From the NCBI RefSeq assembly GCF_000835495.1, contig NW_015622542.1, positions 4,238,485 to 4,302,484 of the forward strand: 64,000 bases of DNA. The letters run 5' to 3'. Below are positions 1-10,724 of this stretch, one piece after another. Position numbers and translations under genes: made by a program. This DNA comes from Cladophialophora immunda. Lineage: Eukaryota > Ascomycota > Eurotiomycetes > Chaetothyriales > Herpotrichiellaceae. A model generated the notes under the pieces. That model searched no databases. It was given only the letters and a program-made list of their open reading frames with translations, and was not told where the DNA came from. The first letter of the stretch is position 1; the number at the start of each line of letters is the position of its first letter.

Positions 1-678
1 TCCTTTGCTACCATCACTACCATCCCCAAACACACATACAACTGTAATTGCCAAGCACTCGGGCGGAATGCCATGAGGCTGCCTCCCCCTGAAAAAGGGG
101 TGGCAGCCGGAGCCCTGCCAAGCTCGATCAGCATTTCTGCCTCTTCCGTCGGGTGCCACGACGGAATCTCCGCCCCCGTGGAGGGTGAGTGTCCGCCTTG
201 TCCACCTTGTCCATCTGAGCGTGCAGGGGGCGATTCCTCCGCCTGAGGGTGCATTCGGCCAACGGGCATGGACCCTCCTTGCGGAGTGTCGGGCGTCTGT
301 TTGGCGTGATATGGGGCCCCATGCCAGCCCCCGACTGCAACCGACCCAACTGAACGAACACGATATGAGCCGACGGGTATTTTCGACGACCGCGTCACCC
401 AAGAAAAGAAGGATCGTCGTATCGCCCTCGTCGCATTATTTCCCTGCAACGACTGGGCTGGCAACGGTCGCCGCCACACCACCTCGAAGCGATATTTCCT
501 CCTTCGGACGACGTGTTTTCGGCACCGGTACAATAGGTATCCAGGACCTCGTAGGGAAGGAGAACCTCCCGGGGGAGATGATTATATGTCCCATTCCTCG
601 CTATATATCTCACCTTGGGACGGACCCAGGATAGATCTCTGGGAGAAACTACCACCACCGGCCAATCTAAGAATCAGG
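1..678. other. 5' flank of NRPS-like gene
   Basis: No credible gene seen. Open frames here are short and lack recognisable domains. A TATATAT stretch near 600-607 lies about 75 bases upstream of the ATG at 679 and could be the core promoter of the NRPS-like gene. That favours 679 over the in-frame ATG at 586. Confidence 0.4.
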
Positions 679-3600
679 ATGACGTCCATCGACGTGGTCG
701 CTCCCGCGCCACTCGCCAAAGTCGGCTCCGTCACGTCGACGTCGCTGCAGCTGCCAACGCCGCCGCTGTCACCGCCGCTCCCAACCCCTCGGACAATCAC
801 AGAGCTGTTGTCCTGGAGGGCGCGGGAGTTCCCCGACGAGCCCATCTTCGGGTACCCCTCGGACGACCTCGCCTACCTCGAATACACCTACGCGGACCTC
901 GTGAGCATATCCGCCCAGGTGGCGCGGCAGTATGCGGCGTGCCTGCCATGCCGTCCCGACTCCAGCCACGAGGCGCGGGTCATCGCGCTGCTGGGGCCGT
1001 CGAATCTGGACTACTTCTTCACCCTCCTGGCCCTGTCCCGGCTGGGGTTCACGGTGCTGTTTCTGTCGACGAGAATCTCCCAGGCGGCGTACCTGTCGTT
1101 GCTGGACGTCACGGAATGCCGGCACATCCTGGTCGATTCGTCGTTCCGGAAGACGGCCAATGCCCTGGCGGCTGAACGGGATGGATTGGAGGTCATTGAC
1201 ATTCTGTCCCGAGAGCGATATACCGCACAATTAGACGACGCTGGGCTACAGCAGCAGCAGCAACAGCAATTTGATCTGGAGCAGGAATCCTCCAAGGTCG
1301 CGTGGATCATCCACTCGTCTGGCTCGACCGGCCTGCCGAAACCCATCTATCAAACCCACAAGGCCGCACTGAAGAACTATGAAAACAGCCTCAGGATGCG
1401 CGGCTTCGTCACGCTGCCCCTCTTCCACGCCTTCGGCCTCAGCAACGTCTTTCGTGGCATCACCGCCGTCAAGAAGATCTACATGTACAACGCCAGCCTC
1501 CCCCTGACCAGCCAGCACCTGCTGAAGATCCTGACGGACCACCAGTTCGAGATCTTCCTCGCCGTCCCGTATGCGCTCAAACTCCTGAGCGAGACGCAGC
1601 AGGGCATCGACGCGCTGGCCGCCTTGAAGGTGGTCATGTTCGGAGGCTCGGCATGTCCGGATGCCCTGGGTGACTTGTTGACTGAAGGCGGAGTCAACCT
1701 GATCAGTCACTATGGGACCACCGAGACGGGTCAGCTTATGACCTCCTTCAGACCTGCCGACGACAGGGCCTGGAACTACGTCCGAGAACACGACCGGCTG
1801 AAACCCTATCTCAGGATGGACCCCAAAGGTGGGAACCTGTATGAGCTGTGTGTGTTGGACGGGTGGCCCTCTAAGGTCGCCACGAATCGGGACGATGGAT
1901 CGTACGCCACGAAAGATCTCTTCGAGCCACACCCGTCGATACTGGGGGCGTGGAAATATTGCGGGCGACTTGACGACACCATTGTCTTGGTCAACGGCGA
2001 GAAAGCCATCCCCATAGCCATGGAGCAGGCGCTGCGACAGGACAGACTGGTTCGCGAGGCGGTGATGTTTGGAACCGGCAAGAGCCAGCTGGGCATGATG
2101 GTCATTGCTTCCGAGCAGGGAGCTGGCATGGAGGACCGAGATCTGATCGAGTCCATCTGGCCGACAGTCGTGGCTGAGAACAAGCCGTTGCCGGCTTACG
2201 CGCAACTGGCCAAGGACATGGTCAGAGTCCTGCCCGCCGGAACTCCATATCCTTGCACCGACAAAGGGTCGCTGATGCGCCAGGCGTTTTACCGAGGCTT
2301 CCACGACGACATTGAAGAGGTTTATCAACGGGCAGAGTCGAGGACGGGAGGCACTCTTGTGCTCTCGGAGCTAGAGCTGCGGGAATTCCTCCGCACACAT
2401 CTGCTGGAGCTTTGTCCTCAAGAAGACGAACCCTCGGGCCTGACGGATGATACCGACTTGTTCTCACTCGGCGTGGACTCTCTGCAGTCGACGAGGCTCC
2501 GAGCCACGATCTTGAAGGAGATCCAACTCAATGGCAACCCGTTGCCACAGAACATTGTTTTTGAATATCCCACCATTTCCAAACTGGCCACTGCGATCCT
2601 CAACATCCGCGATCGTAAATCTGGCGAGACGCGAGACGTGGTCAAGGAGATGGAGCTCCTTGTTGATAAGTACAGCACCTTTCCCCAACATGTGCCCGTG
2701 CCATCAGGGACGACACAGCACTGCGTCGTTGTCACAGGCGCGACGGGCTCATTGGGAGCTCACCTTGTTGCACAGCTTGTTCGCCGGCAAGATGTCTCTG
2801 AGGTGTGTTGTTTGGTGCGAGCCAGCTCCGAGACATCTGCTCGTTGCCGGGTCGTCAAATCGATGCAGGAGCGAGCCGTGTATCACACCATTCCTTTGGA
2901 GTTGCGCCGCAAGATCACCTGCTATCCATCCGACTTTTCAAAGCCAAACCTGGGCCTTGGTGACAGACTCTATGCTCGCATTTCCGCAAAGATCACATGC
3001 CTCGTGCACTGTGCCTGGTCGGTCAACTTCAACAAAAACTTGAGCAGCTTCGAGGCAGACTGCATCGCGGGCGCCCGGTATTTGATGCTCCTTTGCCTTT
3101 CAGCCCAACAACCTGCTCCGGCTTCTTTTAATTTCTGCTCGTCGGTCTCCACCGTCGCGAACACGCCCGGCGATGTCGTCGGAGAGGCGCTTCCCCATAG
3201 CTTCAAGTGTGCCCAGGGCATGGGATACGCACAGTCAAAGCTGGTGACCGAGCACCTCGTCGCCCGAGCCGCCTCTCAAACCGGCATGGACGCCCGTGTG
3301 CTGCGCGTGGGACAGATCATTGCCGACACCGCACACGGGATCTGGAATGACACCGAGGCCATACCCCTGATGCTGCAAGCGGCGACCACAATCGGGGCAC
3401 TCCCTGCCCTCGACGAACGTCCCCGTTGGTTGCCGGTGGATACTGTCGCGACCACCGTCATGGATATTTCGCTTTCGAGCACCACACAGTCAGTCTTCAA
3501 CATTGTCAATCCCCGCACTTTCCACTGGACGGAGGAACTGCTGCCCGCACTGCACAGCGCCGGCCTCTCGTTCGCCCGGGTGAACCAGCGCGAATGGATC

Positions 3601-4449
3601 CGCCGCCTGCGCGCGTCAAATCCAGACCCCGAACAGAATCCCACAATCAAGCTCGTCGAGTTCTTCGCAAGCAAATACGACAACAATGTTACGAAGAGGA
3701 AGAGCTTCAACTATGTCACAGCCACGGCAGAACAGATCTCCCCCGAGCTCGGCAACGTGCCTGCTTTGTCTGCAGATTTGGTGAAGAGGTTCGTAACGCA
3801 CTTTATGAAGACCAGTTGGGCGGCTAAACTGCCGACCGCGGGCGCCCGGTCGCAGCAACAGACTCGGCTCATCGTCCTGTCCGGTCCATGCGGCGTTGGC
3901 AAGAGCACCCTTGCCGCGGAGCTTGCTGAATCCCTATCCTGCCCGGTGATTGAAGGCGATGCGGTTCATGACGCCATTGCCATCGCAAAAATGAGCCAGG
4001 GAATCCCTCTTACGTCTCTAGACAGGCAGATCTGGCTGAGTCGAATCAAAATTGATGTGCTGGAACGTGTTCGAGCTCATCATCTGGTCCGCGGGGATCG
4101 GCCGCGATCTAGCTGGCAGAATGATGGGAGAGATGTTATACTGACGTGCTCTGCACTCGCCCGCTCTCATCGTGACGCATTAAGGAACATCCTGTCAGCG
4201 TCGAAAGACGAGGCAGAGGCGGAGTACGTCAACACCGTATTTGTGGTGTTGCAGGCCACGGAGGACGAAATCCTCCGACGGGTCGCCGGGAGAAAGGGCC
4301 ATTACATGAAAGTTGACATGATAGCATCTCAGTTGGATGCGGTTGAAAGACCTGGCGTTGATGAAACGGACGTTTTCCCTGTCGATACAGAGCAGGGAAT
4401 GGAAATGACCATCCAGGAGGTTTTGGCCGGGTTAGATGTTCTAGCGTAG
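679..4449 (+). CDS. NRPS-like A-T-R reductase with C-terminal gluconokinase-like domain
   Basis: Intronless, 1256 aa from the ATG at 679; an in-frame ATG at 586 would add 31 residues but sits upstream of a TATA-like stretch. Residues about 40-560 are an ANL adenylation domain: A3 motif HSSGSTGLPKP near 210, YGTTE near 345, and YATKDLF plus GRLDDTIVLVNGEK, typical of fungal reductase-type A domains. A carrier domain follows, with LGVDSLQ near 600 whose Ser takes the phosphopantetheine arm. A thioester-reductase SDR starts with GATGSLGAHL near 685 and has YAQSK near 848. The last ~200 residues are a complete GntK-like kinase: P-loop GPCGVGKST near 1070, EGDAVHD, KMSQGIPLTSLDRQIWL, TCSAL and RKGHYMKVDMIASQLD. 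By family, A-T-R enzymes activate a carboxylic acid and release an aldehyde or alcohol; the kinase's role is unknown. A polyglutamine run interrupts the A domain near residue 192. Substrate cannot be told. Confidence 0.93.
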   Translation: MTSIDVVAPAPLAKVGSVTSTSLQLPTPPLSPPLPTPRTITELLSWRAREFPDEPIFGYPSDDLAYLEYTYADLVSISAQVARQYAACLPCRPDSSHEARVIALLGPSNLDYFFTLLALSRLGFTVLFLSTRISQAAYLSLLDVTECRHILVDSSFRKTANALAAERDGLEVIDILSRERYTAQLDDAGLQQQQQQQFDLEQESSKVAWIIHSSGSTGLPKPIYQTHKAALKNYENSLRMRGFVTLPLFHAFGLSNVFRGITAVKKIYMYNASLPLTSQHLLKILTDHQFEIFLAVPYALKLLSETQQGIDALAALKVVMFGGSACPDALGDLLTEGGVNLISHYGTTETGQLMTSFRPADDRAWNYVREHDRLKPYLRMDPKGGNLYELCVLDGWPSKVATNRDDGSYATKDLFEPHPSILGAWKYCGRLDDTIVLVNGEKAIPIAMEQALRQDRLVREAVMFGTGKSQLGMMVIASEQGAGMEDRDLIESIWPTVVAENKPLPAYAQLAKDMVRVLPAGTPYPCTDKGSLMRQAFYRGFHDDIEEVYQRAESRTGGTLVLSELELREFLRTHLLELCPQEDEPSGLTDDTDLFSLGVDSLQSTRLRATILKEIQLNGNPLPQNIVFEYPTISKLATAILNIRDRKSGETRDVVKEMELLVDKYSTFPQHVPVPSGTTQHCVVVTGATGSLGAHLVAQLVRRQDVSEVCCLVRASSETSARCRVVKSMQERAVYHTIPLELRRKITCYPSDFSKPNLGLGDRLYARISAKITCLVHCAWSVNFNKNLSSFEADCIAGARYLMLLCLSAQQPAPASFNFCSSVSTVANTPGDVVGEALPHSFKCAQGMGYAQSKLVTEHLVARAASQTGMDARVLRVGQIIADTAHGIWNDTEAIPLMLQAATTIGALPALDERPRWLPVDTVATTVMDISLSSTTQSVFNIVNPRTFHWTEELLPALHSAGLSFARVNQREWIRRLRASNPDPEQNPTIKLVEFFASKYDNNVTKRKSFNYVTATAEQISPELGNVPALSADLVKRFVTHFMKTSWAAKLPTAGARSQQQTRLIVLSGPCGVGKSTLAAELAESLSCPVIEGDAVHDAIAIAKMSQGIPLTSLDRQIWLSRIKIDVLERVRAHHLVRGDRPRSSWQNDGRDVILTCSALARSHRDALRNILSASKDEAEAEYVNTVFVVLQATEDEILRRVAGRKGHYMKVDMIASQLDAVERPGVDETDVFPVDTEQGMEMTIQEVLAGLDVLA

Positions 4450-4525
4450 ACCATGGCACTCCGAGATACTTGGTGCTTGGGCGTTGGCTGAAGAAAATAT
4501 TAGTATACTGAGGGGTTTACATGAG

Positions 4526-6487
4526 TCACCCAGGTTCTTCTGATAGCACATCGAAACCGTTTGTGCTTCGTACTGCAGCTGTTTCAGAACCGCCCTGCCG
4601 TTTCCTTTTCCGTTTCCTTTTTGTCTTTGACGATGATGTGGTGGTGACCCACTCTCCAGGGATGGAGCCAGGTTCTCCTGTAGTTGCACCATCACTTGCC
4701 TCATGCTCCTCGACTCGATCCACACCAAGGTTGGGATTAAGCAGGCGCTTGAAAGACGCAATTGCCAAGTTCTGTTTTTCAAGGTCCATGTTGCTCAGCT
4801 GAGCACGGAGATGAGGGATGTCGAGAAACAACCTTTGGATGGGAGGCGACGTCGATAATCTAGCATGGATTTTGTTTACCAGCTTTGAGATGGCATCGCG
4901 ATGAGCAAGTTCGTGGATGGCTGTATCGTCTGAACACGCGTTGGGATGCCTGATAATGTACTCGGTAATCTGCGCAAGCATGCGGACAGAGTACAGCACT
5001 GCATGGAGATTGGCAAGGAGGTGGATGTCGTCCCAGGTGACTCTCCTCGGGGCTCTGGGGGAAAACAGCGCCGTCGATCCCAAGCCCAAGAGCTGTAAGA
5101 TCTGCTGTGACGTGGGAGGAGGTTTGCCAAGGCTGGATTTCTCTTGCTGAACGACGTCGACGGCAAGCGAGTGCCATGCCAGAAGCGTGCTCCAATTTGG
5201 TACCGAGGGATACTCCTCGCAGGGCGAGATGTAGGCATCCAGGACCTGGAGGAGTCCTTCCGCTTGCTCGGTGATCTCGGATACCTGTAAGCATGGAACG
5301 GAAACGGATGTGATTCTCTGTCCCTTCCTGGCGCATTCGACTACGTGCGGCCATCTCCTCGCGACGAGACCTGGAGAGGTCTTCAAGAGCAGCGAATAGG
5401 CAATTTGTCGAATTTTGGCTCCATAGGACCACGAGGAATCACGCTGAGGGTCTTCCAATAGCGGAGTCAGGTAGATATGTGGTGGATCCGCGGGGTTGCT
5501 GACAATCTCTGCTGTTCGTGGATCAATGTTTTCGAGAGAGAACAAGGGGTTCGCTGTTGGTGGCAGGGTCGGGGTGAATGGTTCCGCAAACAGCATATAC
5601 TCGTTCTGCAATCTCTCCAACCTCGAGGAGTCCCTTGCGCGCTCTTGAATGACGGCAAATGATGCTCCCGAGTCGAGGGAGCGCTCGAAACCAAATCCAA
5701 GCAAGGACGACACTTTGAGTCGGGATGCGATGAGCTTCGGGTCGAGAGACATTGCAGAGATATAAGACTCCCTGTGTGGGCCCTTGTGCTTGATTTCAAT
5801 GCTGTGTAGCAACACAACCCGCCCATTGGCCCCGAGGTCGTGAACTGCCAGGTCAGAATCGTTTGTGAGGATGGCCACGACAGGTGTAGACCGTTGAGCA
5901 GCAAGGGCACAGAACGCGTCGGCTTCACCCGGGACCACGTGAACACGATCCTTCCATACAGTTGTTTTCAGTGACTCAATGGCGCTGGCAACCATCAACG
6001 GTGGAGCCGGGAGAGTAGACTTCCTCGTCGACAAGACAGGGGTATCCCAGAGTATCCTTTCCCATTCTCGATGATCGGGTAAAGCAGCAACCGGTGGGAA
6101 TTCTGGGTAGAGTTTGCGGTAGGTTTCCAGCTGCTGTCGGAGCTTCTCCATCCGCTCAAGGCGGACATTTCGTTTAGACACAGGAAGACCACCATCGAAG
6201 AAAATGTGTTGAATACTGATACCATGGGCTTGGAAATCATCAAGTAGGCGGTGCAGCATGCGGTTGATTTCGAGGTATGTAGGTGGCAAGGTTGCACTGG
6301 TAAGACTACTCAGTCGCTGGTGTGCCACGAGCTTGTTATACACCCAATATACAAGTGACGGTCCGTCGATAATCAGATCTCTGACAATGGTGGCTTCAAG
6401 CGGAAGGGAGGAGGATTGGGGTGAGGAGCCCAGGACAACATGATCTGCATAAGGAGAGAGATCCTGCGACAGCCGCGGGATTCCCAT
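4526..6487 (-). CDS. Asteroid/XPG-like domain protein
   Basis: Intronless, 653 aa. The start is set by MGIPRLSQDL, the typical opening of FEN1/XPG and Asteroid proteins. An N-terminal XPG-like region carries LIIDGPSLVYW near residue 40 and HIFFDGGLP near 97. The internal XPG-I-like segment has VPGEADAFCA near 183 and ILTNDSDLAVHD near 205, so several acidic metal-site positions are kept. The C-terminal half has no domain I recognise and ends in a basic KTKRKRKRKRQ stretch that looks like a nuclear localisation signal. Asteroid-domain proteins are distant nuclease relatives with poorly known roles; catalytic activity is not established from sequence. It converges on the NRPS-like gene with 76 bases between stops. 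It is probably a conserved resident gene, not part of the metabolic set. Confidence 0.88.
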   Translation of the reverse strand: MGIPRLSQDLSPYADHVVLGSSPQSSSLPLEATIVRDLIIDGPSLVYWVYNKLVAHQRLSSLTSATLPPTYLEINRMLHRLLDDFQAHGISIQHIFFDGGLPVSKRNVRLERMEKLRQQLETYRKLYPEFPPVAALPDHREWERILWDTPVLSTRKSTLPAPPLMVASAIESLKTTVWKDRVHVVPGEADAFCALAAQRSTPVVAILTNDSDLAVHDLGANGRVVLLHSIEIKHKGPHRESYISAMSLDPKLIASRLKVSSLLGFGFERSLDSGASFAVIQERARDSSRLERLQNEYMLFAEPFTPTLPPTANPLFSLENIDPRTAEIVSNPADPPHIYLTPLLEDPQRDSSWSYGAKIRQIAYSLLLKTSPGLVARRWPHVVECARKGQRITSVSVPCLQVSEITEQAEGLLQVLDAYISPCEEYPSVPNWSTLLAWHSLAVDVVQQEKSSLGKPPPTSQQILQLLGLGSTALFSPRAPRRVTWDDIHLLANLHAVLYSVRMLAQITEYIIRHPNACSDDTAIHELAHRDAISKLVNKIHARLSTSPPIQRLFLDIPHLRAQLSNMDLEKQNLAIASFKRLLNPNLGVDRVEEHEASDGATTGEPGSIPGEWVTTTSSSKTKRKRKRKRQGGSETAAVRSTNGFDVLSEEPG

Positions 6488-6974
6488 TATTTATAGCTGC
6501 GTAACGCCATCAGAGAGGGAGGGAGAGAAAGATAGTCAATTGACACAAGGCTGTTGCAGTGGTAGTGCAAAACGATTCGACTGACTGGACGAGGTTTTGT
6601 TGCGCGCTTGAAAATGTGTATGTTTCACCGTATATTGTGCGTTTGGCGCGCTAATAGTCCGACGTATCGCAATATGTCAACCATCTCTTTCCACAGCCTG
6701 GCATCTTTCTCAACCTCCTGTATCTCTGACATTGGCCGAGCATCATGGCCTCGAAACACAACGATGGATTGCAAAATCGCTGATGCCAAAAGTACTACAC
6801 ATTTCAATGATTCTGCCCGGAGCATGACGAGAGTTTTGCCACATCCAGCACGCATTCCCTTTCTATCCCCCACACAACACCGGCTCAACACCATGGACTA
6901 GACAATCACAGCTTTGCGAGTAAGTGCATTGATTCTGCCACGATCTCAGCCACCATCCACAAAAAAGAGCATGC
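6488..6974. other. intergenic
   Basis: About 490 bases between the start of the Asteroid-like gene and the end of the FAD monooxygenase, both on the minus strand. It would hold the promoter of the former and the 3' end of the latter. No gene, repeat or RNA recognised. Confidence 0.4.
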
Positions 6975-8627
6975 TCAGTGAGTACCATTTACTTCATTGA
7001 CGGCAGTCACCCCGTGCACCCCATTGACGCCATTGACCGTGTCCACTCCGCTCACCAGCCTTTCAGGAACTCCTTTTTCCGCCGCCTGAGCTGCGGCAAA
7101 GTTCTCGTCAAAGACTTCCTCCGCATGTTTCTCGGCGTCGTGCATGTGGATCCAGTCCTCGCGTGGGAACTGCACGGATTTGGGGTTTTCCTTGACTTTG
7201 TCCCAATCTGCCTTGTGCCACATATCTCGTGTCGTTTCTCCAGTCTTCTGCACAGCCTTCACACGGTCGTACCTGGAGGCAATTTCAGCATAAGGCTGGA
7301 ACAGAACCTGACATCACCTACCTGATCCTTTGATACGTCCGGACAGCATCTGGGACCTGACCTTTCCCAGCGCGCCTGAGACAAATTGCGAGAGTGACGC
7401 CGTCTTCCATCGACTGTGTAGCACCCTGAGCCGAGGTTGGCAGGAATGGATGTGCTGAATCACCCAGCAAAGCGATACGACCGCCTTTGCTGACCCATGT
7501 GGGCAGCGGGTCTCGGTACACCAACTTCCAGTCAACTAGGTGGCTTTCCGGCGTTTTCGAGACAATAGTTTTGCAGAGAGGATCCCACCCCTCGAATACT
7601 TTGTACACGTCCTCCAGCTTTCCGGGAAATGACCAGGATTCGTCGATGTCTGCCTCGTCCTGCGCAAGAGTTAGGCGAATCAAAGACACCAGTTGTCTTG
7701 CACTTACTCTGTGTGTCAGCACCCAACAGCAGTCACTGCCGTTCTTGATGGTTGAAAAAAGGAAGTGCACATCCTGCCCGATCCAGCCCTGAAACGTATC
7801 GCCGTTGTCGCAGAAATGCTTCGTCCGAGGGTCGGCGATCATATCGGTATTGGGGAACCTGAACACATTCAGTTCCTATCCGCCAGATTCTTCCCTTTTC
7901 TCTAAAACTCACCAGGCGCGGAAGACCGCGTAGCCACTGCTCTTCGGCTTGTCAACATACCCCAGGACAAGCTCCCGTGCTTTTGACCTCACACCGTCCG
8001 ATCCGACCACCATATCGCCATATATCTGACAGCTGATTAGCAAAACTGCACGATTGTCGTTGGACACATCGGTCATACTCTTTCCCCACTCGCTAGTTCG
8101 ATACCAGCTTTGTCGTCCTCTTCGAAGTACTTCTCAACTCTTTGGCCGAGGTGAATGGGGATCTTGAGGTCGTCCCTGGCGTAATTGAAGATAACCTCAT
8201 GCAACTCTCCACGGTGGCCATTAAAAACCGGAGCGTCGGGGTCCATTGGAGGTGTTTGTTGAGTGATGATATGCTCTCCAGTGTACTTGTGGATTTTGAA
8301 TCCATGCTTCACCAGGTCGATACTCAGGGCTCGCATTTTCTTAGCTATCGAGCCATCGACGCCCCATCGTCGAAAAATCCGCCCAGCATTTGAGCCAAAG
8401 GATATTATGTCTCCCAAGGGCTTCAGCTCTGGAAACGACTCATATATTTCCACCTGGTGGCCTTGACGATGGCATTCTATCGCCGCTGTGAGGCCCCCAA
8501 AACCTAGTTGTTTGTCAGTTCTGCAGTCCTGCCTGGAGCACTACTGGATCTGCATACCTGCCCCGACGATGACCACCTTGATGCCAGTCTTGGACTTTGC
8601 AAAGGGTTCCTCCTCTGTCATGATCAT
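6975..8627 (-). CDS. FAD-dependent monooxygenase, salicylate hydroxylase type
   Basis: Six exons on the minus strand keep frame: 8627-8558, 8503-8079, 8025-7913, 7858-7708, 7659-7322 and 7272-6975, giving 464 aa. The start is ATG 8627, or the in-frame ATG at 8621. The FAD Rossmann motif VIVGAGFGG is formed across intron 1. The group A monooxygenase DG motif appears as MVVGSDGVRS, and the GD motif as LLGDSAHPFLPTSAQG in exon 5. Family knowledge: NAD(P)H-dependent aromatic hydroxylases, often in phenolic catabolism or secondary-metabolite tailoring. The C-terminus is a low-complexity Val-Asn-Gly tail (repeated NGV). It is divergent from the SDR at 9631 with about 1 kb between. The substrate is not readable; salicylate itself is only the family name. 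Confidence 0.88.
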
Positions 8628-9630
8628 CTTGGAATACCTTGCCCTAGTCTTTCAAAGTTGTTCTTTCCCGCAAGACGAAATCCGACTCTAGTATGCGCCA
8701 GCGCGGGATAGCCGAAAGAGAGCAGGAACTGTTTGAGGATCTTTATGGTAGAAAGTCGAGGACCAGCGACACCAATCCCCTTTTGATCAGCATACCAGGC
8801 CGATATAGCCCCACGACCACCCCGTCAGTCCCTCCTCACGTGCAATGCAAAGCGGATGGTGAGGGAAGCCCAGTGACTTCGGAGATGGTGCAGCTTTTCT
8901 CCAACTGAAGTGCCGACCCCATGCATTGTACTAAAACAGACAATGGAACACGAGATCCTGGGGCATGATTGGGCCAGTTGTGCAGTGGATATTCCTCTCC
9001 ACACTGAAGAGGCGCACCCCCCCATCATTTCCCCTTCCATTGCAACAGGCTCTGGTCCTTCTGGAGTATGTCACTTACTGCAAAGCCTTATTGTGGTGAC
9101 AGGTATTGAATGCATCCGGGGTGGATTTTCGCCGCAGAAGGTAATTGCACGCCGTCTGCCTCCGACTCTTGCACAGATAAGCCCACTCGCCTGGCACCCA
9201 GGACATGGAAGTTCGCGGCTTACACCTTCGTTCTAGACCTACTGAACCCGCGTCTATCCAAATAGGTAAGTCCATTGTTGTCGAGGTCGAATATTTATCT
9301 CCGAACCGGTGGATCGCTTCACAGTTGAACCGAGTACTTCGGCTCTTTGCCTACAGCCACACAACCCGATCGACTCTGACATCGCTGGGTCAGGAGAGGT
9401 TTATCTTCTCGTCCCGGACTCGCCTGGACCAATTCGTCCGATCTCTACAACAGATTGCTCGACGGTTGTCCAATAGCCGCAATTCCACGTGGTTGGTTCT
9501 GCGCGTCCCCTGAAACCACACAGCCTCTGCCGCCGTTTGGACTTTCTCGCACACACAGACCGTTCTTTCGGATTTCTGATTGGTCTGTCAAGATTTTTAG
9601 AACTGACAGCCTGTCACAGCACCCTTCAAC
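8628..9630. other. shared divergent promoter region (FAD monooxygenase / SDR)
   Basis: One kilobase between two gene starts pointing away from each other. Open frames inside are short with no recognisable product. It probably contains control elements for both oxidoreductases; I see no clear TATA or palindromic operator. Confidence 0.35.
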
Positions 9631-10724
9631 ATGGCGTCACATTCGGAGTACAATCAGTACACGACGGCGACAGAGGTCGCAAAGGCGTTCACTGACGGAG
9701 TCCGAGGGAAGACAGGTGAGTCTGGTTTACGTGCCTCTCTGGCTCTGCGCCCTCAAATAATAACGTTGATGCAGTGGTCGTCGTCGGAGTATCGCCTCAA
9801 AGTCTAGGCGAATCGATGACTACTGCCCTGGCCGCTCATTCGCCGTCGCTCTTGGTGTTGGCCTCTCGAACCAGGGCAAAAATAGAGCAGGTGGCTGCCA
9901 AGGTCAAGGCCGATCATCCGACTGTGCGCCTTGAGATCGTTGAGGTGGATCTGTCATCTCTCGATTCCATTCGCAAGGCATCCAAGGTTATCAATAGTTT
10001 GGTGGACCGCATCGACATCCTCATCAACAATGCAGCTGTTGTGATGACAACGCATGCGTTCACGAGGGATGGTCTCGAACTTCAATTCGGAACGAACCAC
10101 ATTGGCCCCTTCCTCCTCACAAATCTTCTCGTGCCCCAACTTCTCAAAGCTGCACAAGGTTCGGCCAAGGGGTCGACCAGAGTCATCAATGTTACTAGCC
10201 AGGGTCATATGATATCTCCGATACGATTCAGCGACCACAGTTTCCATAAACGACCTGAAGAAATCCCGGCCGAGGAGCGGCCAATGTCAAGGCCAGGTAT
10301 GTCCTTTGATCCTCCTCCTGGGGAGACGTATGCTCCTTTCGTGGCGTATGGACAATCAAAGACTGCAAATATCCTCATGTCACTCTATCTCAATCAGCAC
10401 CTGTCAAGTGCGGGTATACAATCGATTGCGACGCATCCAGGATCTATCTGGACGGATCTTTCCCGTAATCTGGACGAGAAGCATTTGTCGGTGATCGAGA
10501 AGACGGGTGGGTTCTGGAAGGACCTTGACCAGGGCAGCGCAACAACCCTGGTCGCTGCGCTTGACCCCAACCTTGGGGATCCGGACGTCATCTATCTGAG
10601 TGACTGCCAGATTGCGGAGCCTGCAAGTTGGGCAAGCGATGGAAGAGCGGCTGAGCGACTTTGGAGACTCAGTGAAGACATTGTTGGGCAGAAGTTTGAT
10701 CTGGGTGCGGAGAGCCGACTGTGA
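9631..10724 (+). CDS. short-chain dehydrogenase/reductase
   Basis: Two exons, 9631-9715 and 9775-10724, 344 aa. The short first exon (MASHSEYNQYTTATEV...) is supported by a GTGAGT donor, a TGATGCAG acceptor and a codon that joins across them as Thr-Val-Val-Val. A Rossmann segment VVVVGVSPQSLGES follows, a fungal variant of TGxxxGxG. It then has INNAAVV, a catalytic YGQSK near residue 228, and a C-terminal region like the retinol dehydrogenase/WW-oxidoreductase branch of classical SDRs. Such enzymes are NAD(P)-dependent oxidoreductases of alcohols, ketones or aldehydes. Next to an aldehyde-releasing A-T-R enzyme it could process the aldehyde or a hydroxylated product, but that is inference. 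Confidence 0.88.

Noticed and set aside
185..634. 149-codon open frame upstream of the NRPS-like gene
   Set aside because: No recognisable domain and it overlaps the likely promoter; not supported as a gene.
586..678. Upstream ATG extension of the NRPS-like protein
   Set aside because: In frame, but the TATA-like stretch at 600-607 lies inside it and the extra residues are not family-like; 679 preferred, not certain.
1246..2328. 360-codon minus-strand open frame
   Set aside because: Antisense to the adenylation domain; no recognisable domain and ends in a Leu run made by the CAG repeat.
8825..9513. Short open frames between the FAD monooxygenase and the SDR
   Set aside because: 60-110 codons, no domains, and located in a divergent promoter.
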